Shown here: positions 51,245 through 59,449 of the stretch, one piece after another | Layout: each line of letters opens with the position of its first letter | How positions within the stretch are numbered: the stretch's first letter is position 1 | Assembly: GCF_036013745.1 (NCBI RefSeq) | Contig: NZ_CP107880.1 | Location: 3,968,001-4,032,000 of the forward strand | DNA length: 64,000 bases | Reading direction: 5' to 3' | DNA from: Streptomyces sp. NBC_00483 | Lineage (GTDB): Bacteria; Actinomycetota; Actinomycetes; Streptomycetales; Streptomycetaceae | The notes under the pieces: generated by a model | The model's database searches: none | Told to the model about the DNA's origin: nothing | Seen by the model: the letters and a program-made list of their open reading frames with translations, nothing else | Made by a program: the position numbers and the translations under genes

Positions 51245-51901
51245 CTACTCTAATGCGTCCTTGCGATGACGGTTCGAGAAGGTGCGGGTCTGGCTGTGGC
51301 ACGAGGGACAGAGGTACCGGAGGTTCTCCCGGCGATTGTCCAGTCTGTCCCCGTCGATGTGGTCGATCTCCAGCACCAGCCGTTTCCCCTGCCACAGCTC
51401 GCCCTGGCCGCACTCGGCGCAGGCATGTGGAACGCCGACTTCGTCGAGGGCCCTGCGTAACAGGGTTCCCCGTGTTCGTTGCGAGCCTGCCGGGCGGCGC
51501 ACGAGAATTTCAGGTGCGGACATACGCATTGGCGAGACAGTCCCCGCCAGGTGCCCCTGCCCGACGAAGTGCTCCGTCGACAGCCCGTATTCGTCGATGC
51601 TGCGCTTTGCCCTGGCGCGGTCAGTTCCGTTCGCAGGTGACAGGCCGAGACGGCGCAGCACGTCGGCCAGCCCCCTCGACTCGGCGACGGCTCGCGTGAA
51701 TTCCTCTTCCGGGAAGAGGTTTTGGCCCGCTGTCCCCCGCCAGGTGAAGTGACTGATGTCGATGCCGTAGTGGGCGAGTTGCAACTGCAGATCCCGGCGA
51801 GGCTCGCTGGCCATGGGAGCGTCGACGCGGCGCATGAGGTCGACCAGGCTGGAGGAGGCCGCCGCGGCCTCCTCCAAGAGCTCTCGTGAATATTTGCTCA
51901 T
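51245..51901 (-). CDS. HNH endonuclease, tandem copy 1
   Basis: 218 residues from ATG 51901, overlapping the stop of the upstream HNH gene (ATGA). Two N-terminal repeats each end in a YGI(D/S)xxHF-like motif (AHYGIDISHF, DEYGLSTEHF), probably DNA-binding helical modules. The HNH nuclease fills the last 60 residues: CAECG, LVLEIDHIDGDRLDNRRENL and CPSCHSQT. The function is unknown; homing, restriction or phage-derived nuclease are options. Confidence 0.75.
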   Translation of the reverse strand: MSKYSRELLEEAAAASSSLVDLMRRVDAPMASEPRRDLQLQLAHYGIDISHFTWRGTAGQNLFPEEEFTRAVAESRGLADVLRRLGLSPANGTDRARAKRSIDEYGLSTEHFVGQGHLAGTVSPMRMSAPEILVRRPAGSQRTRGTLLRRALDEVGVPHACAECGQGELWQGKRLVLEIDHIDGDRLDNRRENLRYLCPSCHSQTRTFSNRHRKDALE

Positions 51902-52521
51902 GCTGACGTCCGCTTCCGGCCGCGGTAAGTGTCCGTCACCGAATGGCAGTTGGGGCACAGCAGGCGCAGGTTCTCGCGGCGGTTGTCCCACCACTGCCCG
52001 TTGATGTGGTCGACCTCCAGTCGCAGGGGCCGCTTGTTCCACTCCGTGCCCGTCCCGCACATCGAGCACTGCTCGGCGACGCCGAGTCGCAGCAACTCAC
52101 GCCGGAGACGTCGACCTGGCACCCGCCCGTCCTCCGGGGAACGCAAGGTCAGGGGATTGCCGAGCGCTCCCTTTGGCCTCTGCTCCGCACGCACGAAGTG
52201 TGATGTGTCGATCCCGAGCGCCGCGATCCGTCGACTGATGTGAGCCTGGTTGCCGCCCACGGCACTGATACCAAGGCGGCGCACGACGTCCTTGAAACTG
52301 CTGGCCCCCGCGACCACCGTGCGCAGCGTCTCCTCCGTATGCCGTGACCAGTACCGAGGAAAGTGCGACGTATCGATCCCTTCCTCGGCCATCCGCTTGT
52401 GGAGGTAGGCCCGACGGCCCGCCGTCGGCTCACCCCCGCAATACCGAACCGCCTCGTCCCACGACCCCGCGTTCCGCGCCGCCGCCTCCAGCCGCTCCCG
52501 CGTGTACCGCTGCCCCGCCAT
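51898..52521 (-). CDS. HNH endonuclease, tandem copy 2
   Basis: 207 residues from ATG 52521. It is a clear paralogue of the next gene: two repeats ending EEGIDTSHF and ALGIDTSHF, then the HNH module CSMCG, LRLEVDHINGQWWDNRRENL and CPNCHSVT. The ribosome binding site is a run of nine G four bases before the ATG, a homopolymer that could slip. A long hairpin separates it from the ProP-type gene. Confidence 0.75.
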   Translation of the reverse strand: MAGQRYTRERLEAAARNAGSWDEAVRYCGGEPTAGRRAYLHKRMAEEGIDTSHFPRYWSRHTEETLRTVVAGASSFKDVVRRLGISAVGGNQAHISRRIAALGIDTSHFVRAEQRPKGALGNPLTLRSPEDGRVPGRRLRRELLRLGVAEQCSMCGTGTEWNKRPLRLEVDHINGQWWDNRRENLRLLCPNCHSVTDTYRGRKRTSA

Positions 52522-52581
52522 GTGGCCCCCCCCCTTTCGGCCACGCGTTCGTGGCCTCGTACAGGGCAACGAAACGAAAAT

Positions 52582-52614
52582 CGGACCGTCACGCACGGAA
52601 TGCGGAACGGTCCG
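52582..52614. promoter_or_regulatory. Inverted repeat upstream of the HNH pair
   Basis: CGGACCGT and ACGGTCCG are perfect eight-base arms 17 bases apart, about 60 bases upstream of the HNH copy 2 start. It may be an operator or an extra terminator element after the ProP-type gene. Confidence 0.35.
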
Positions 52615-52617
52615 AAC

Positions 52618-52660
52618 TGTGTGGGCGGGCCACATATGGGGGGTGTGGCCCGCCCACACA
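52618..52660 (-). terminator. Long terminator hairpin after the ProP-type gene
   Basis: Perfect 17-base arms (TGTGTGGGCGGGCCACA and complement) with a nine-base loop, 18 bases past the stop of the minus-strand transporter gene. Confidence 0.75.
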
Positions 52661-52678
52661 AGGAGCAAGGGAGGGGTG

Positions 52679-54181
52679 TCAGAACTTCGGCGTAGGCGCC
52701 TGGGACTCGACCATTTCCGCTGCCTCTTCGTCCGTCTCCACGGAGGGCGGGGAGCCGGCCAGGGGCTTCTGGGCCGTTTCCTTCATGCAGGCCACCGCGA
52801 TGATGCCGACGAGCGCCGCGGCCATCGAGTAGTACGCGGGCATCATGTCGGAGCCGGTCAGTCCGATCAGGGCGGTGATGACCAGGGGGGTCGTGCCGCC
52901 GAAGATCGAGGCCGAGAGGTTGTAGCCGACCGAGAGGGAGCCGTAGCGGACCTGTGTCGGGAAGAGCGCCGGGAGGGCCGCCGACATGGTGCCGAGGAGG
53001 CAGACCAGGGAGAGGCCGAGCAGCAGCATGCCGAGCGAGACGGCCCACAGGGCGCCGTTCTTCACCAGGAGGAAGGAGGGGATCGAGAGGACGAAGAAGC
53101 CGATCATGCCGGCCATCAGGAGCGGCTTGCGGCCGAAGCGGTCGGAGAGCTTGCCGATCTGGCTGATGATGCACATGAGGACGATCATCGTGATGATCAG
53201 GATCAGCAGGCCGTGCGTCTCCGAGTAGCCCATCTCGTCCGACAGGTACGTCGGCATGTACGAGAGGAGCATGTAGTCGGTGATGTTGTAGGCGCCGACG
53301 AGGCAGATGCAGAGGATCAGGCTCGGCCAGTAGTCGCGGAAGATCCTGGCCAGGTCGCCCTTGGCGGTGGTCTCCACGGAGGAGGCGGCGTCGGTCGCGC
53401 GGTGCGAGGACTCGTCCTCCAGCTTCTGGAAGGCGGGGGTCTCGTCGAGGCGCAGTCGCAGGTAGAGGCCGACGAGGCCGATGGGGCCCGCCACCAGGAA
53501 CGGGATGCGCCAGCCCCAGGACTCCATGCCGTCGCTGCCGAGCACGGCCGTCAGGATCGTGACGAGGCCGGCTGCTCCGACGTAGCCGGCGAGCGTGCCG
53601 AATTCGAGGAAGCTGCCGAAGAAGCCGCGCTTCTTGTCGGGGGCGTACTCGGCGATGAAGGTGGAGGCGCCGCCGTACTCGCCGCCGGTGGAGAAGCCCT
53701 GGACGAGGCGGAAGAGGATCAGCAGGACCGGTGCCCAGAATCCGATCGTCGCGTAGGACGGGATGAGGCCGATCGCGAAGGTGCCGATGGCCATGAGGAT
53801 CATGGTCAGTGCGAGGACCTTCTTGCGGCCGACCTTGTCGCCCATGGGGCCGAAGACCATGCCGCCGATCGGGCGGACGAGGAACGAGACCGCGAAGGTC
53901 GCGAACGACGAGATCAGCTGGACCGTGTCGTTCCCCGAGGGGAAGAAGACGTGGCCGATGGTGACGGCCAGGTACGAGTAGATCCCGAAGTCGAACCATT
54001 CCATGGCGTTACCGAGCGACGCCGCCTTGACCGCGCGCTTCACCGCGCTGTCGTCGGTGACGGTGATGTCGGTGCGGCGCAGCGGCGGGTTCTTGCGCCG
54101 CTTGACGGCGCGGAACAAGGCGCGGTGACGCTTGACCGCCTCCGGGTCGGGCACCAGCCCTTCCTCGGTGTCGGTGGTCAT
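52679..54181 (-). CDS. ProP-type MFS metabolite:proton symporter
   Basis: 500 residues, AGAAGGGA before ATG 54181. Twelve helices. MEWFDFGIYSYLAVTIGHVF in helix 1, the motif-A loop GDKVGRKK and QGFSTGGEYGGASTFIAEYA are typical of the ProP/ShiA/KgtP group, which imports proline, betaine or organic acids with protons. There are polar N- and C-terminal tails. A palindrome upstream (54249-54278) may regulate it. Confidence 0.82.
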   Translation of the reverse strand: MTTDTEEGLVPDPEAVKRHRALFRAVKRRKNPPLRRTDITVTDDSAVKRAVKAASLGNAMEWFDFGIYSYLAVTIGHVFFPSGNDTVQLISSFATFAVSFLVRPIGGMVFGPMGDKVGRKKVLALTMILMAIGTFAIGLIPSYATIGFWAPVLLILFRLVQGFSTGGEYGGASTFIAEYAPDKKRGFFGSFLEFGTLAGYVGAAGLVTILTAVLGSDGMESWGWRIPFLVAGPIGLVGLYLRLRLDETPAFQKLEDESSHRATDAASSVETTAKGDLARIFRDYWPSLILCICLVGAYNITDYMLLSYMPTYLSDEMGYSETHGLLILIITMIVLMCIISQIGKLSDRFGRKPLLMAGMIGFFVLSIPSFLLVKNGALWAVSLGMLLLGLSLVCLLGTMSAALPALFPTQVRYGSLSVGYNLSASIFGGTTPLVITALIGLTGSDMMPAYYSMAAALVGIIAVACMKETAQKPLAGSPPSVETDEEAAEMVESQAPTPKF

Positions 54182-54248
54182 GGGGTGGATCCCTTCTCTG
54201 ACTGCAAAGCGCTTCCAGGCTCCACCTGCTCACGGACGTTCATTGCAA

Positions 54249-54278
54249 ACGAAAGTCCCCAGCGTTCGGGACTTTCGT
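54249..54278. promoter_or_regulatory. Perfect 11-bp-arm palindrome upstream of the ProP-type gene
   Basis: ACGAAAGTCCC and GGGACTTTCGT flank an eight-base spacer about 70 bases upstream of the transporter start. Two more CTTTCG words follow nearby. It may be an operator, or a terminator for the convergent-facing side. Confidence 0.45.
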
Positions 54279-54354
54279 CACAACCTTTCGTCCCTAACTT
54301 CCGCCAATGCCCGAACTTTCGCACGTGGAGTTGGTCCAGGAAGTGCGGGGATTC

Positions 54355-54822
54355 TCAGATGCCGAGATCCTTGATGATCTTCGCTACGTGGCCGGTTGCC
54401 TTCACGTTGTAGAAGGCGCGCTCGACCTTTCCTTCCTCGTCGACGACCACCGTGGAGCGGATGACTCCGGTGACGACCTTTCCGTACAGCTTCTTCTCGC
54501 CGAAGGCGCCGTAGGCCTCAAGAACCTTCTTCTCGGGGTCGCCCACCAGGGTGACCTTGAGGTTCTCCTTCTCCCGGAACTTGGCGAGCTTCTCCGGCTT
54601 GTCCGGGGAGACGCCGATGACGTCGTAGCCGGCCTCGGCGAGCACGTCGAGGTTGTCGGTGAAGTCGCAGGCCTGCTTGGTGCAGCCGGGGGTGAGGGCG
54701 GCGGGGTAGAAGTAGACGATCGTCTTGCGGCCCTTGTGGTCGGCGAGGGAGACCTCGTTGCCGTCGGCGTCGGGCAGGGTGAAGGCGGGCGCGGTGTCGC
54801 CGGGCTGCAGTCGCTCGCTCAT
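54355..54822 (-). CDS. bcp: Thioredoxin-dependent thiol peroxidase (Bcp/PrxQ)
   Basis: 155 residues with the peroxiredoxin core TPGCTKQACDF: Cys47 is peroxidatic and Cys52 resolving, the five-residue spacing of the PrxQ group. It reduces hydroperoxides in the cytoplasm with thioredoxin. It is a single gene divergent from the DUF3618 gene. Confidence 0.92.
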   Translation of the reverse strand: MSERLQPGDTAPAFTLPDADGNEVSLADHKGRKTIVYFYPAALTPGCTKQACDFTDNLDVLAEAGYDVIGVSPDKPEKLAKFREKENLKVTLVGDPEKKVLEAYGAFGEKKLYGKVVTGVIRSTVVVDEEGKVERAFYNVKATGHVAKIIKDLGI

Positions 54823-54957
54823 GGGTGGCCTCCTGGGCGTCGTGGCGTGTGGACTTCGTTGAGCGTAATGGGGGTGCCGGGGGGTGGTGGAGGCGGCGAG
54901 CTGACAGACTGTCCATTACTCATACGCAGTGAGAGCAGCGACCTTGGAGGCAGCGCG

Positions 54958-55305
54958 GTGTCGCACACGTCCAGTACGCCGGATAGCCCGGACACGCGGA
55001 CCCCGGCCCAGATCGAGGCGGACATCAAGCGCCGTCGCGAGACCTTGGCCGAGACGCTCGACGAGATCGGTGTCCGGGTCCACCCGAAGACGATCGTCGG
55101 GGACGCGAAGGCCAAGGTCGCCTCGCAGGTCGACCACACGCTCGGTCGGGCCTATGTCGGGGCGAACCGGCTGGTCTCCGAGGTGAGGGGGCAGTTCGTC
55201 TCGGAGGAGGGCGCGCCGCGCCTGGAGCGGATCGTGCCGGTCGCGATCGTCGTGGTGGGTGTCGTGGGGCTCTTCGCGGTGGGGTCGCGGCGTCGCAAGC
55301 GCTGA
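54958..55305 (+). CDS. DUF3618 membrane protein
   Basis: 115 residues from GTG 54958 with GGAGG upstream. The DUF3618 signature TPAQIEADIKRRRETLAETLDEIG is followed by a helical region and one C-terminal transmembrane helix (IVPVAIVVVGVVGLFAVG) ending RRRKR. The function is unknown; relatives occur in envelope-stress contexts. Confidence 0.82.
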   Translation: MSHTSSTPDSPDTRTPAQIEADIKRRRETLAETLDEIGVRVHPKTIVGDAKAKVASQVDHTLGRAYVGANRLVSEVRGQFVSEEGAPRLERIVPVAIVVVGVVGLFAVGSRRRKR

Positions 55306-55395
55306 CCCGGGGAGCGTTGTCGGAGCTGCCGCGCCGCGTACCAAGGGGCGACCCGGCGGCGTACAAGTGCGCGTGGGGCGGGTAGGTTCGTCGGC

Positions 55396-55755
55396 GTGAG
55401 CGCCAATCCCGATAAGCACAGCACCCGCCATGACGACAAGCTGCCCATCCGGATGTTGCACGACCGCGTGCTCGTGCGGCAGGACTCCTCCGAGGGTGAG
55501 CGGCGCAGTGGTGGCGGCATTCTGATTCCCGCGACGGCGGCCGTCGGCAAGCGTCTTGCCTGGGCCGAGGTTGTCGCGGTCGGGCAGAACGTGCGGGCCG
55601 TGGAGCCGGGTGACCGGGTGCTGTTCGATCCGGAGGACCGGGCGGAGGTCGAGGTGCGGGGTGTCGCGTACGTGCTGATGCGCGAGCGGGATCTGCACGC
55701 GGTGGCGGCCGACCGGTTCGAGGGCTCCGAGGATTCGACGGGCCTGTACCTGTAG
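55396..55755 (+). CDS. GroES-like co-chaperonin family protein
   Basis: 119 residues from GTG 55396. The chaperonin-10 fold is visible: LHDRVLVRQD, GGILIPATA, WAEVVAVGQNVRAVEPGDRVLF. It is about 20 residues longer than GroES at the ends and has no groEL beside it, so it is a paralogue. A TAGGTT hexamer lies seven bases before the GTG and there is no clear Shine-Dalgarno, suggesting a leaderless transcript. A strong terminator follows. Confidence 0.75.
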   Translation: MSANPDKHSTRHDDKLPIRMLHDRVLVRQDSSEGERRSGGGILIPATAAVGKRLAWAEVVAVGQNVRAVEPGDRVLFDPEDRAEVEVRGVAYVLMRERDLHAVAADRFEGSEDSTGLYL

Positions 55756-55784
55756 CCGTCCGCCTCCCCGCCTGGGGCCGATGA

Positions 55785-55815
55785 GGGCTGGTGACCATCG
55801 TCACCAGCCCTTTTT
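55785..55815 (+). terminator. Intrinsic terminator of the GroES-like gene
   Basis: GGGCTGGTGA and TCACCAGCCC pair perfectly around a six-base loop, followed by TTTTT. A textbook rho-independent terminator, 30 bases after the stop. Confidence 0.9.
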
Positions 55816-55841
55816 ATCTGTCCTTTGCTACCTTTGAGGGA

Positions 55842-55893
55842 CCCCGACGAGACGCGCCGTACCGGGCTGAGCAGCACTTCGCAAAGACGACGC
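55842..55893 (+). ncRNA. Guanidine-III riboswitch (ykkC-III)
   Basis: The segment keeps the family's conserved words in order: ACGAG, GCGCCGTACC and AAGACG-CGC. CCCG and CGGG can form P1, and GCGCCGT can pair with ACGACGC (one mismatch) as the pseudoknot. The linker between the halves is somewhat longer than in the published Thermobifida example. It ends 36 bases before the start of an SMR exporter gene, the usual target of guanidine riboswitches, near its Shine-Dalgarno. Confidence 0.8.
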
Positions 55894-55928
55894 ACCCCTG
55901 TTGAGAACCACTGACGGAGGTGCCAGTC

Positions 55929-56249
55929 ATGGCCTGGATCCTGATCGCTGTTGCCGGACTTCTCGAAGTCGCCTGGTCGATCGGCATGAAGTACACCGAG
56001 GGCTTCACCCGCCTTTGGCCGAGCGTGTTCACGGGCGCGGGAATCGTCGCGAGCATGGTGCTCCTGTCCTACGCCGCCAAGTCCCTGCCCATCGGTACCG
56101 CGTACGGCGTGTGGGTGGGGATCGGGGCCGCGGGAGCCGCGATCGTGGGGATGGTCGCCCTGGGCGAACCCGTGTCCGCGGCCCGAATCGGCTTCATTGC
56201 GCTGCTGCTTGTGGCGATCGTGGGGCTCAAGGTGACTTCTGGGCACTGA
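55929..56249 (+). CDS. SMR-family guanidinium exporter (Gdx/SugE type)
   Basis: 106 residues, four transmembrane helices, GGAGGT before ATG 55929. Glu13 (LLEVAWSIGMKYTEGFTRLWP) is the proton/substrate carboxylate, and the helix-1 pattern fits the SugE/Gdx subgroup. Members export guanidinium and some quaternary ammonium ions as dimers. The riboswitch upstream supports guanidinium. The 3' end overlaps the convergent penicillin-binding protein gene by 23 bases. Confidence 0.88.
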   Translation: MAWILIAVAGLLEVAWSIGMKYTEGFTRLWPSVFTGAGIVASMVLLSYAAKSLPIGTAYGVWVGIGAAGAAIVGMVALGEPVSAARIGFIALLLVAIVGLKVTSGH

Positions 56250-58491
56250 GTGGGTTCAGGTCCGTGTCGTCGGGGCTGGGGGAATCGGTGGGTTCTTCCT
56301 CGCCGCCCGTCGGGTCCTCGGACGGGGGTGTCTCGCTCGACGGTTCGTCGGACGGGGTGTCCTCGTCCGAGGGGGTCGCTGAGGCGGTGTCCGAGGGGGA
56401 TTCGGTCGTCGATTCCGATGAGGATTCCGGGGTCGAGGGCAGCGGTTCCTGTTCGGCGCCGCTCTGGAGGTCCAGGTCGAAGTCGTTGGCCGGGGTGCCG
56501 GACAGGGCGGCCTGCGTGAACTGGGCCCAGATCTGCGCCGGGTACCCGCCGCCGTTGATCCGGTCGAGGCCCGTCGCCCCGTACAGCGGGGTCTGCGTGC
56601 CGGAGGTCGGGTCCTGGCCCATCACGGAGACGACGGTCGCGAGGTCCGGGGTGTAGCCCGCGAACCAGGCCGCCTTGTCCTCCTCCGCGGTGCCGGTCTT
56701 GCCGGCGGCGGGGCGGCCCGCGGCCTTGGCGGCGGTGCCGGTGCCGCCGTCGACGACCGATTTGAGGATCGACGTCGTGGTGTCGGCGGCCGCGCGCGGG
56801 ACGGCCTGCCGGGTCTCCTTCTCGGGGAGCGTGATGTCCTCGCCGTTCTTGGTGATCGAGTCGACCAGCGTGTACGTGCCGTGCTCGCCGTGGTTGGCGA
56901 GCGTCGCGTACGCCTCGGTCATGTCGAGGACGGACGCGGTGGACGGGCCGAGCGCGATCGAGGGTGAAGCCGTGAGGTCCGGGGTGTCCGAGGGGATGCC
57001 GAGGTCGAGGGCGGTCTGCTTGACCTTGTCGGAGCCGACGTCGACGGCCATCTGCGCGTACACCGCGTTGACGGACTTGTCGGTGGCGGTGGAGACGGTG
57101 ATGTTGCCGTAGGAGCGGTCGTCCTCGTTGGCGGGGGCGTAGTGGCCGCCGTCCCAGCCTTGTACGGGGCGCTTGTTGGTGCCGTCGTAGATGGTGCTGG
57201 GGGTGATCCTGCGGCCGTCCTGCGTGGTCGAGGCGTTCTCGACGGCGGACGTGAACACGAACGGCTTGAACGTGGAGCCGACCTGGTAGTCGCGGCGCGT
57301 GGCGTTGTTGACGTACTGCTTCGTGTAGTCGACGCCGCCGTACATGGCGCGCACCTTGCCGTTCGACGGGTCGATGGCGGCGCCGCCCGCGCGGACGTTC
57401 TTGTCGATGTCCCTGGCGTCCTTGTCGAGCTTCGACATCAGCTGGTCGTCGACCGCCTTTTCGAAGGCGGTCTGCTTCTTCTTCTGCAGGGTGGTGGTGA
57501 TGCGGTAGCCGCCGCCCGCGAGGGTGTCCTCGTCGAGGATCTTGTTGTCGGTGATGTAGTCCTTCACGGCCTGCACGAGGTAGCCGCGCTGCCCGGAGAG
57601 GCCCGATGGCGCCTTCGCCTGGTCGGGCACGGGGAACGTCATGTTCTTGCGGTCGGAGGCTTCGAGCCAGCCCTCCTTGACCATGCCGTCGAGCACGTAG
57701 TTCCAGCGGGCGGTGGCCGCTTCCTTGTTCTCGGGGTGGGCGGCCACGTCGTACGCGCTCGGGGCGTTCACCAGGGCCGCGAGGTAGGCGCCCTGGGCGG
57801 CCGACAGGTCCTGGACGTCCTCGCCGTAGTACGCCTGGGCGGCGGCCTGGATGCCGTACGCGTTGCGCCCGAAGTAGCTGGTGTTGAGGTAGCCCTCGAG
57901 GATGTCGTCCTTGGACTTCTCGCGGTCCAGCTTGATGGAGATGAAGAACTCCTTCGCCTTCCGGGAGACGGTCTGCTCCTGGCCCAGGTAGTAGTTCTTC
58001 ACGTACTGCTGGGTGATCGTGGAGCCACCCTGTTTGCCCTTGCCGGTGAGCGTGGACCAGGCGGCGCGCAGCATGGCCTGGGGGTCGACGGCGGATTCGG
58101 AGTAGAAGTCGCGGTCCTCGGCGGCGAGTACCGCGTGCTGCACCGATTTGGGGATCTGGGTGAGGCTCACGTTCTCGCGGTTGACCTCGCCGTCGCGGGC
58201 GATCTGGCTGCCGTCCGCGTACAGGTACACGTTGCTCTGGGCGGTCGCCGCGGAGTTGGCGGGCGGGATGTCCACGAGGAAGTAGCCGAGGGCGAACAGG
58301 CCGACGCACAGCAGGATGAAGCCGACGAGGCCGCCGAGCACCATTCGCCAGGTGGGGATCAGGCGCCGCCAGCCGGTGCGCCTGGGCCGCTTGCCCTTGC
58401 CTGCGGCGGCGGGCGTGGCGCCCGTGCCGGGCCCGCCCGGTTCCTGGGGCTCCGTCGGCTGCTCGGGCTGCTCCGGCTCGTCGCTGCTCAT
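56227..58491 (-). CDS. Class A penicillin-binding protein (GT51 transglycosylase/transpeptidase)
   Basis: 754 residues. The cytoplasmic Pro/Glu-rich tail is followed by one transmembrane helix (about 51-75). The transglycosylase has EDRDFYSE (catalytic Glu125) and GGSTITQQYVKNYYL. The transpeptidase has STFK in GSTFKPF (Ser nucleophile), SVN and KTGT. A long acidic Ser/Glu/Pro tail of about 85 residues ends the protein. It polymerises and crosslinks peptidoglycan. Confidence 0.93.
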   Translation of the reverse strand: MSSDEPEQPEQPTEPQEPGGPGTGATPAAAGKGKRPRRTGWRRLIPTWRMVLGGLVGFILLCVGLFALGYFLVDIPPANSAATAQSNVYLYADGSQIARDGEVNRENVSLTQIPKSVQHAVLAAEDRDFYSESAVDPQAMLRAAWSTLTGKGKQGGSTITQQYVKNYYLGQEQTVSRKAKEFFISIKLDREKSKDDILEGYLNTSYFGRNAYGIQAAAQAYYGEDVQDLSAAQGAYLAALVNAPSAYDVAAHPENKEAATARWNYVLDGMVKEGWLEASDRKNMTFPVPDQAKAPSGLSGQRGYLVQAVKDYITDNKILDEDTLAGGGYRITTTLQKKKQTAFEKAVDDQLMSKLDKDARDIDKNVRAGGAAIDPSNGKVRAMYGGVDYTKQYVNNATRRDYQVGSTFKPFVFTSAVENASTTQDGRRITPSTIYDGTNKRPVQGWDGGHYAPANEDDRSYGNITVSTATDKSVNAVYAQMAVDVGSDKVKQTALDLGIPSDTPDLTASPSIALGPSTASVLDMTEAYATLANHGEHGTYTLVDSITKNGEDITLPEKETRQAVPRAAADTTTSILKSVVDGGTGTAAKAAGRPAAGKTGTAEEDKAAWFAGYTPDLATVVSVMGQDPTSGTQTPLYGATGLDRINGGGYPAQIWAQFTQAALSGTPANDFDLDLQSGAEQEPLPSTPESSSESTTESPSDTASATPSDEDTPSDEPSSETPPSEDPTGGEEEPTDSPSPDDTDLNPLSAQKSP

Positions 58492-58645
58492 GTCCTGTGG
58501 AACTCCTGATCCGCGTCGTACGTCACGTACGCCTCGTATGGCACATAAGACCTCTAAGACTGCTACATCCCGTGGAAAATCCGTGGCAGGCGACGCGCCC
58601 TGTGACTAGGCTCCTGCGCTTCGGCCTATTTCGCGAGGGGGACAG

Positions 58646-59449
58646 GTGGGAGCAGTGCGGCTGTACGCGACCGTCGCCGCAGGAGGTTTCCGCAGATACG
58701 CCACCTACCGCGGGGCGACCCTCGCCGGGGTCTTCACGAACACCGTGTTCGGCCTGATCATCGCCTGCACCTATATCGCGCTGTGGGACGAGCGGCCGCA
58801 GCTCGGCGGGTACGACCAGGCGCAGGCGCTGACGTTCGTGTGGGTCGGGCAGGCGATGTTCGCAGTGATGGTGCTGCAGATCGGTGGCGGTTTCGAGACC
58901 GATCTGATGGAGCGGATCCGCAGCGGGGACATCGCGGTCGATCTGTACCGGCCGGTGGATCTGCAGTGCTGGTGGCTGGCGCAGGATCTCGGCCGGGCGG
59001 CCTTTCAGTTCCTGGGGCGCGGGGTCGTGCCGATGGCGGTGGGGTCGCTGATCTTCGAACTCGCGCTGCCCGCCGACCCGTTGAGGTGGGTGGCGTTTCT
59101 GCTGACGCTGCTCGGCGGGGCGTCGGTGAGTTTCGCGATCCGCTATCTGGTGGCGCTGTCGGCGTTCTGGCTGATGGACGGCAGCGGGATCGTGCAGATG
59201 TCGGGGCTCGTGTCGACGTTCCTTTCGGGGATGCTGCTGCCGCTGAACGTGTTCCCGGGCGCCTTCGGCGAGTTCGCCCGCGCGCTGCCGTGGTCGGCGC
59301 TGCTCCAGGTGCCGGCGGATGTGCTGCTCGGTGAGCGGGGCGTGGGTGGCGCGCTGCTGTTCCAGGTGGTGTGGGCGGTGGTGCTGCTCGGTGCCGGGCG
59401 GCTGCTGCAGTCCGCCGCGACGCGGAGGGTGGTGGTGCAGGGTGGCTGA
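58646..59449 (+). CDS. ABC-2 family transporter permease 1
   Basis: 267 residues from GTG 58646 with GAGGGG upstream; about six helices. It resembles the permease paired with NatA/DrrA-type ATPases (LMERIRSGDIAVDLYRPVDLQ). It overlaps the second permease by eight bases, so the three-gene operon permease-permease-ATPase is tightly coupled. Confidence 0.8.
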   Translation: MGAVRLYATVAAGGFRRYATYRGATLAGVFTNTVFGLIIACTYIALWDERPQLGGYDQAQALTFVWVGQAMFAVMVLQIGGGFETDLMERIRSGDIAVDLYRPVDLQCWWLAQDLGRAAFQFLGRGVVPMAVGSLIFELALPADPLRWVAFLLTLLGGASVSFAIRYLVALSAFWLMDGSGIVQMSGLVSTFLSGMLLPLNVFPGAFGEFARALPWSALLQVPADVLLGERGVGGALLFQVVWAVVLLGAGRLLQSAATRRVVVQGG

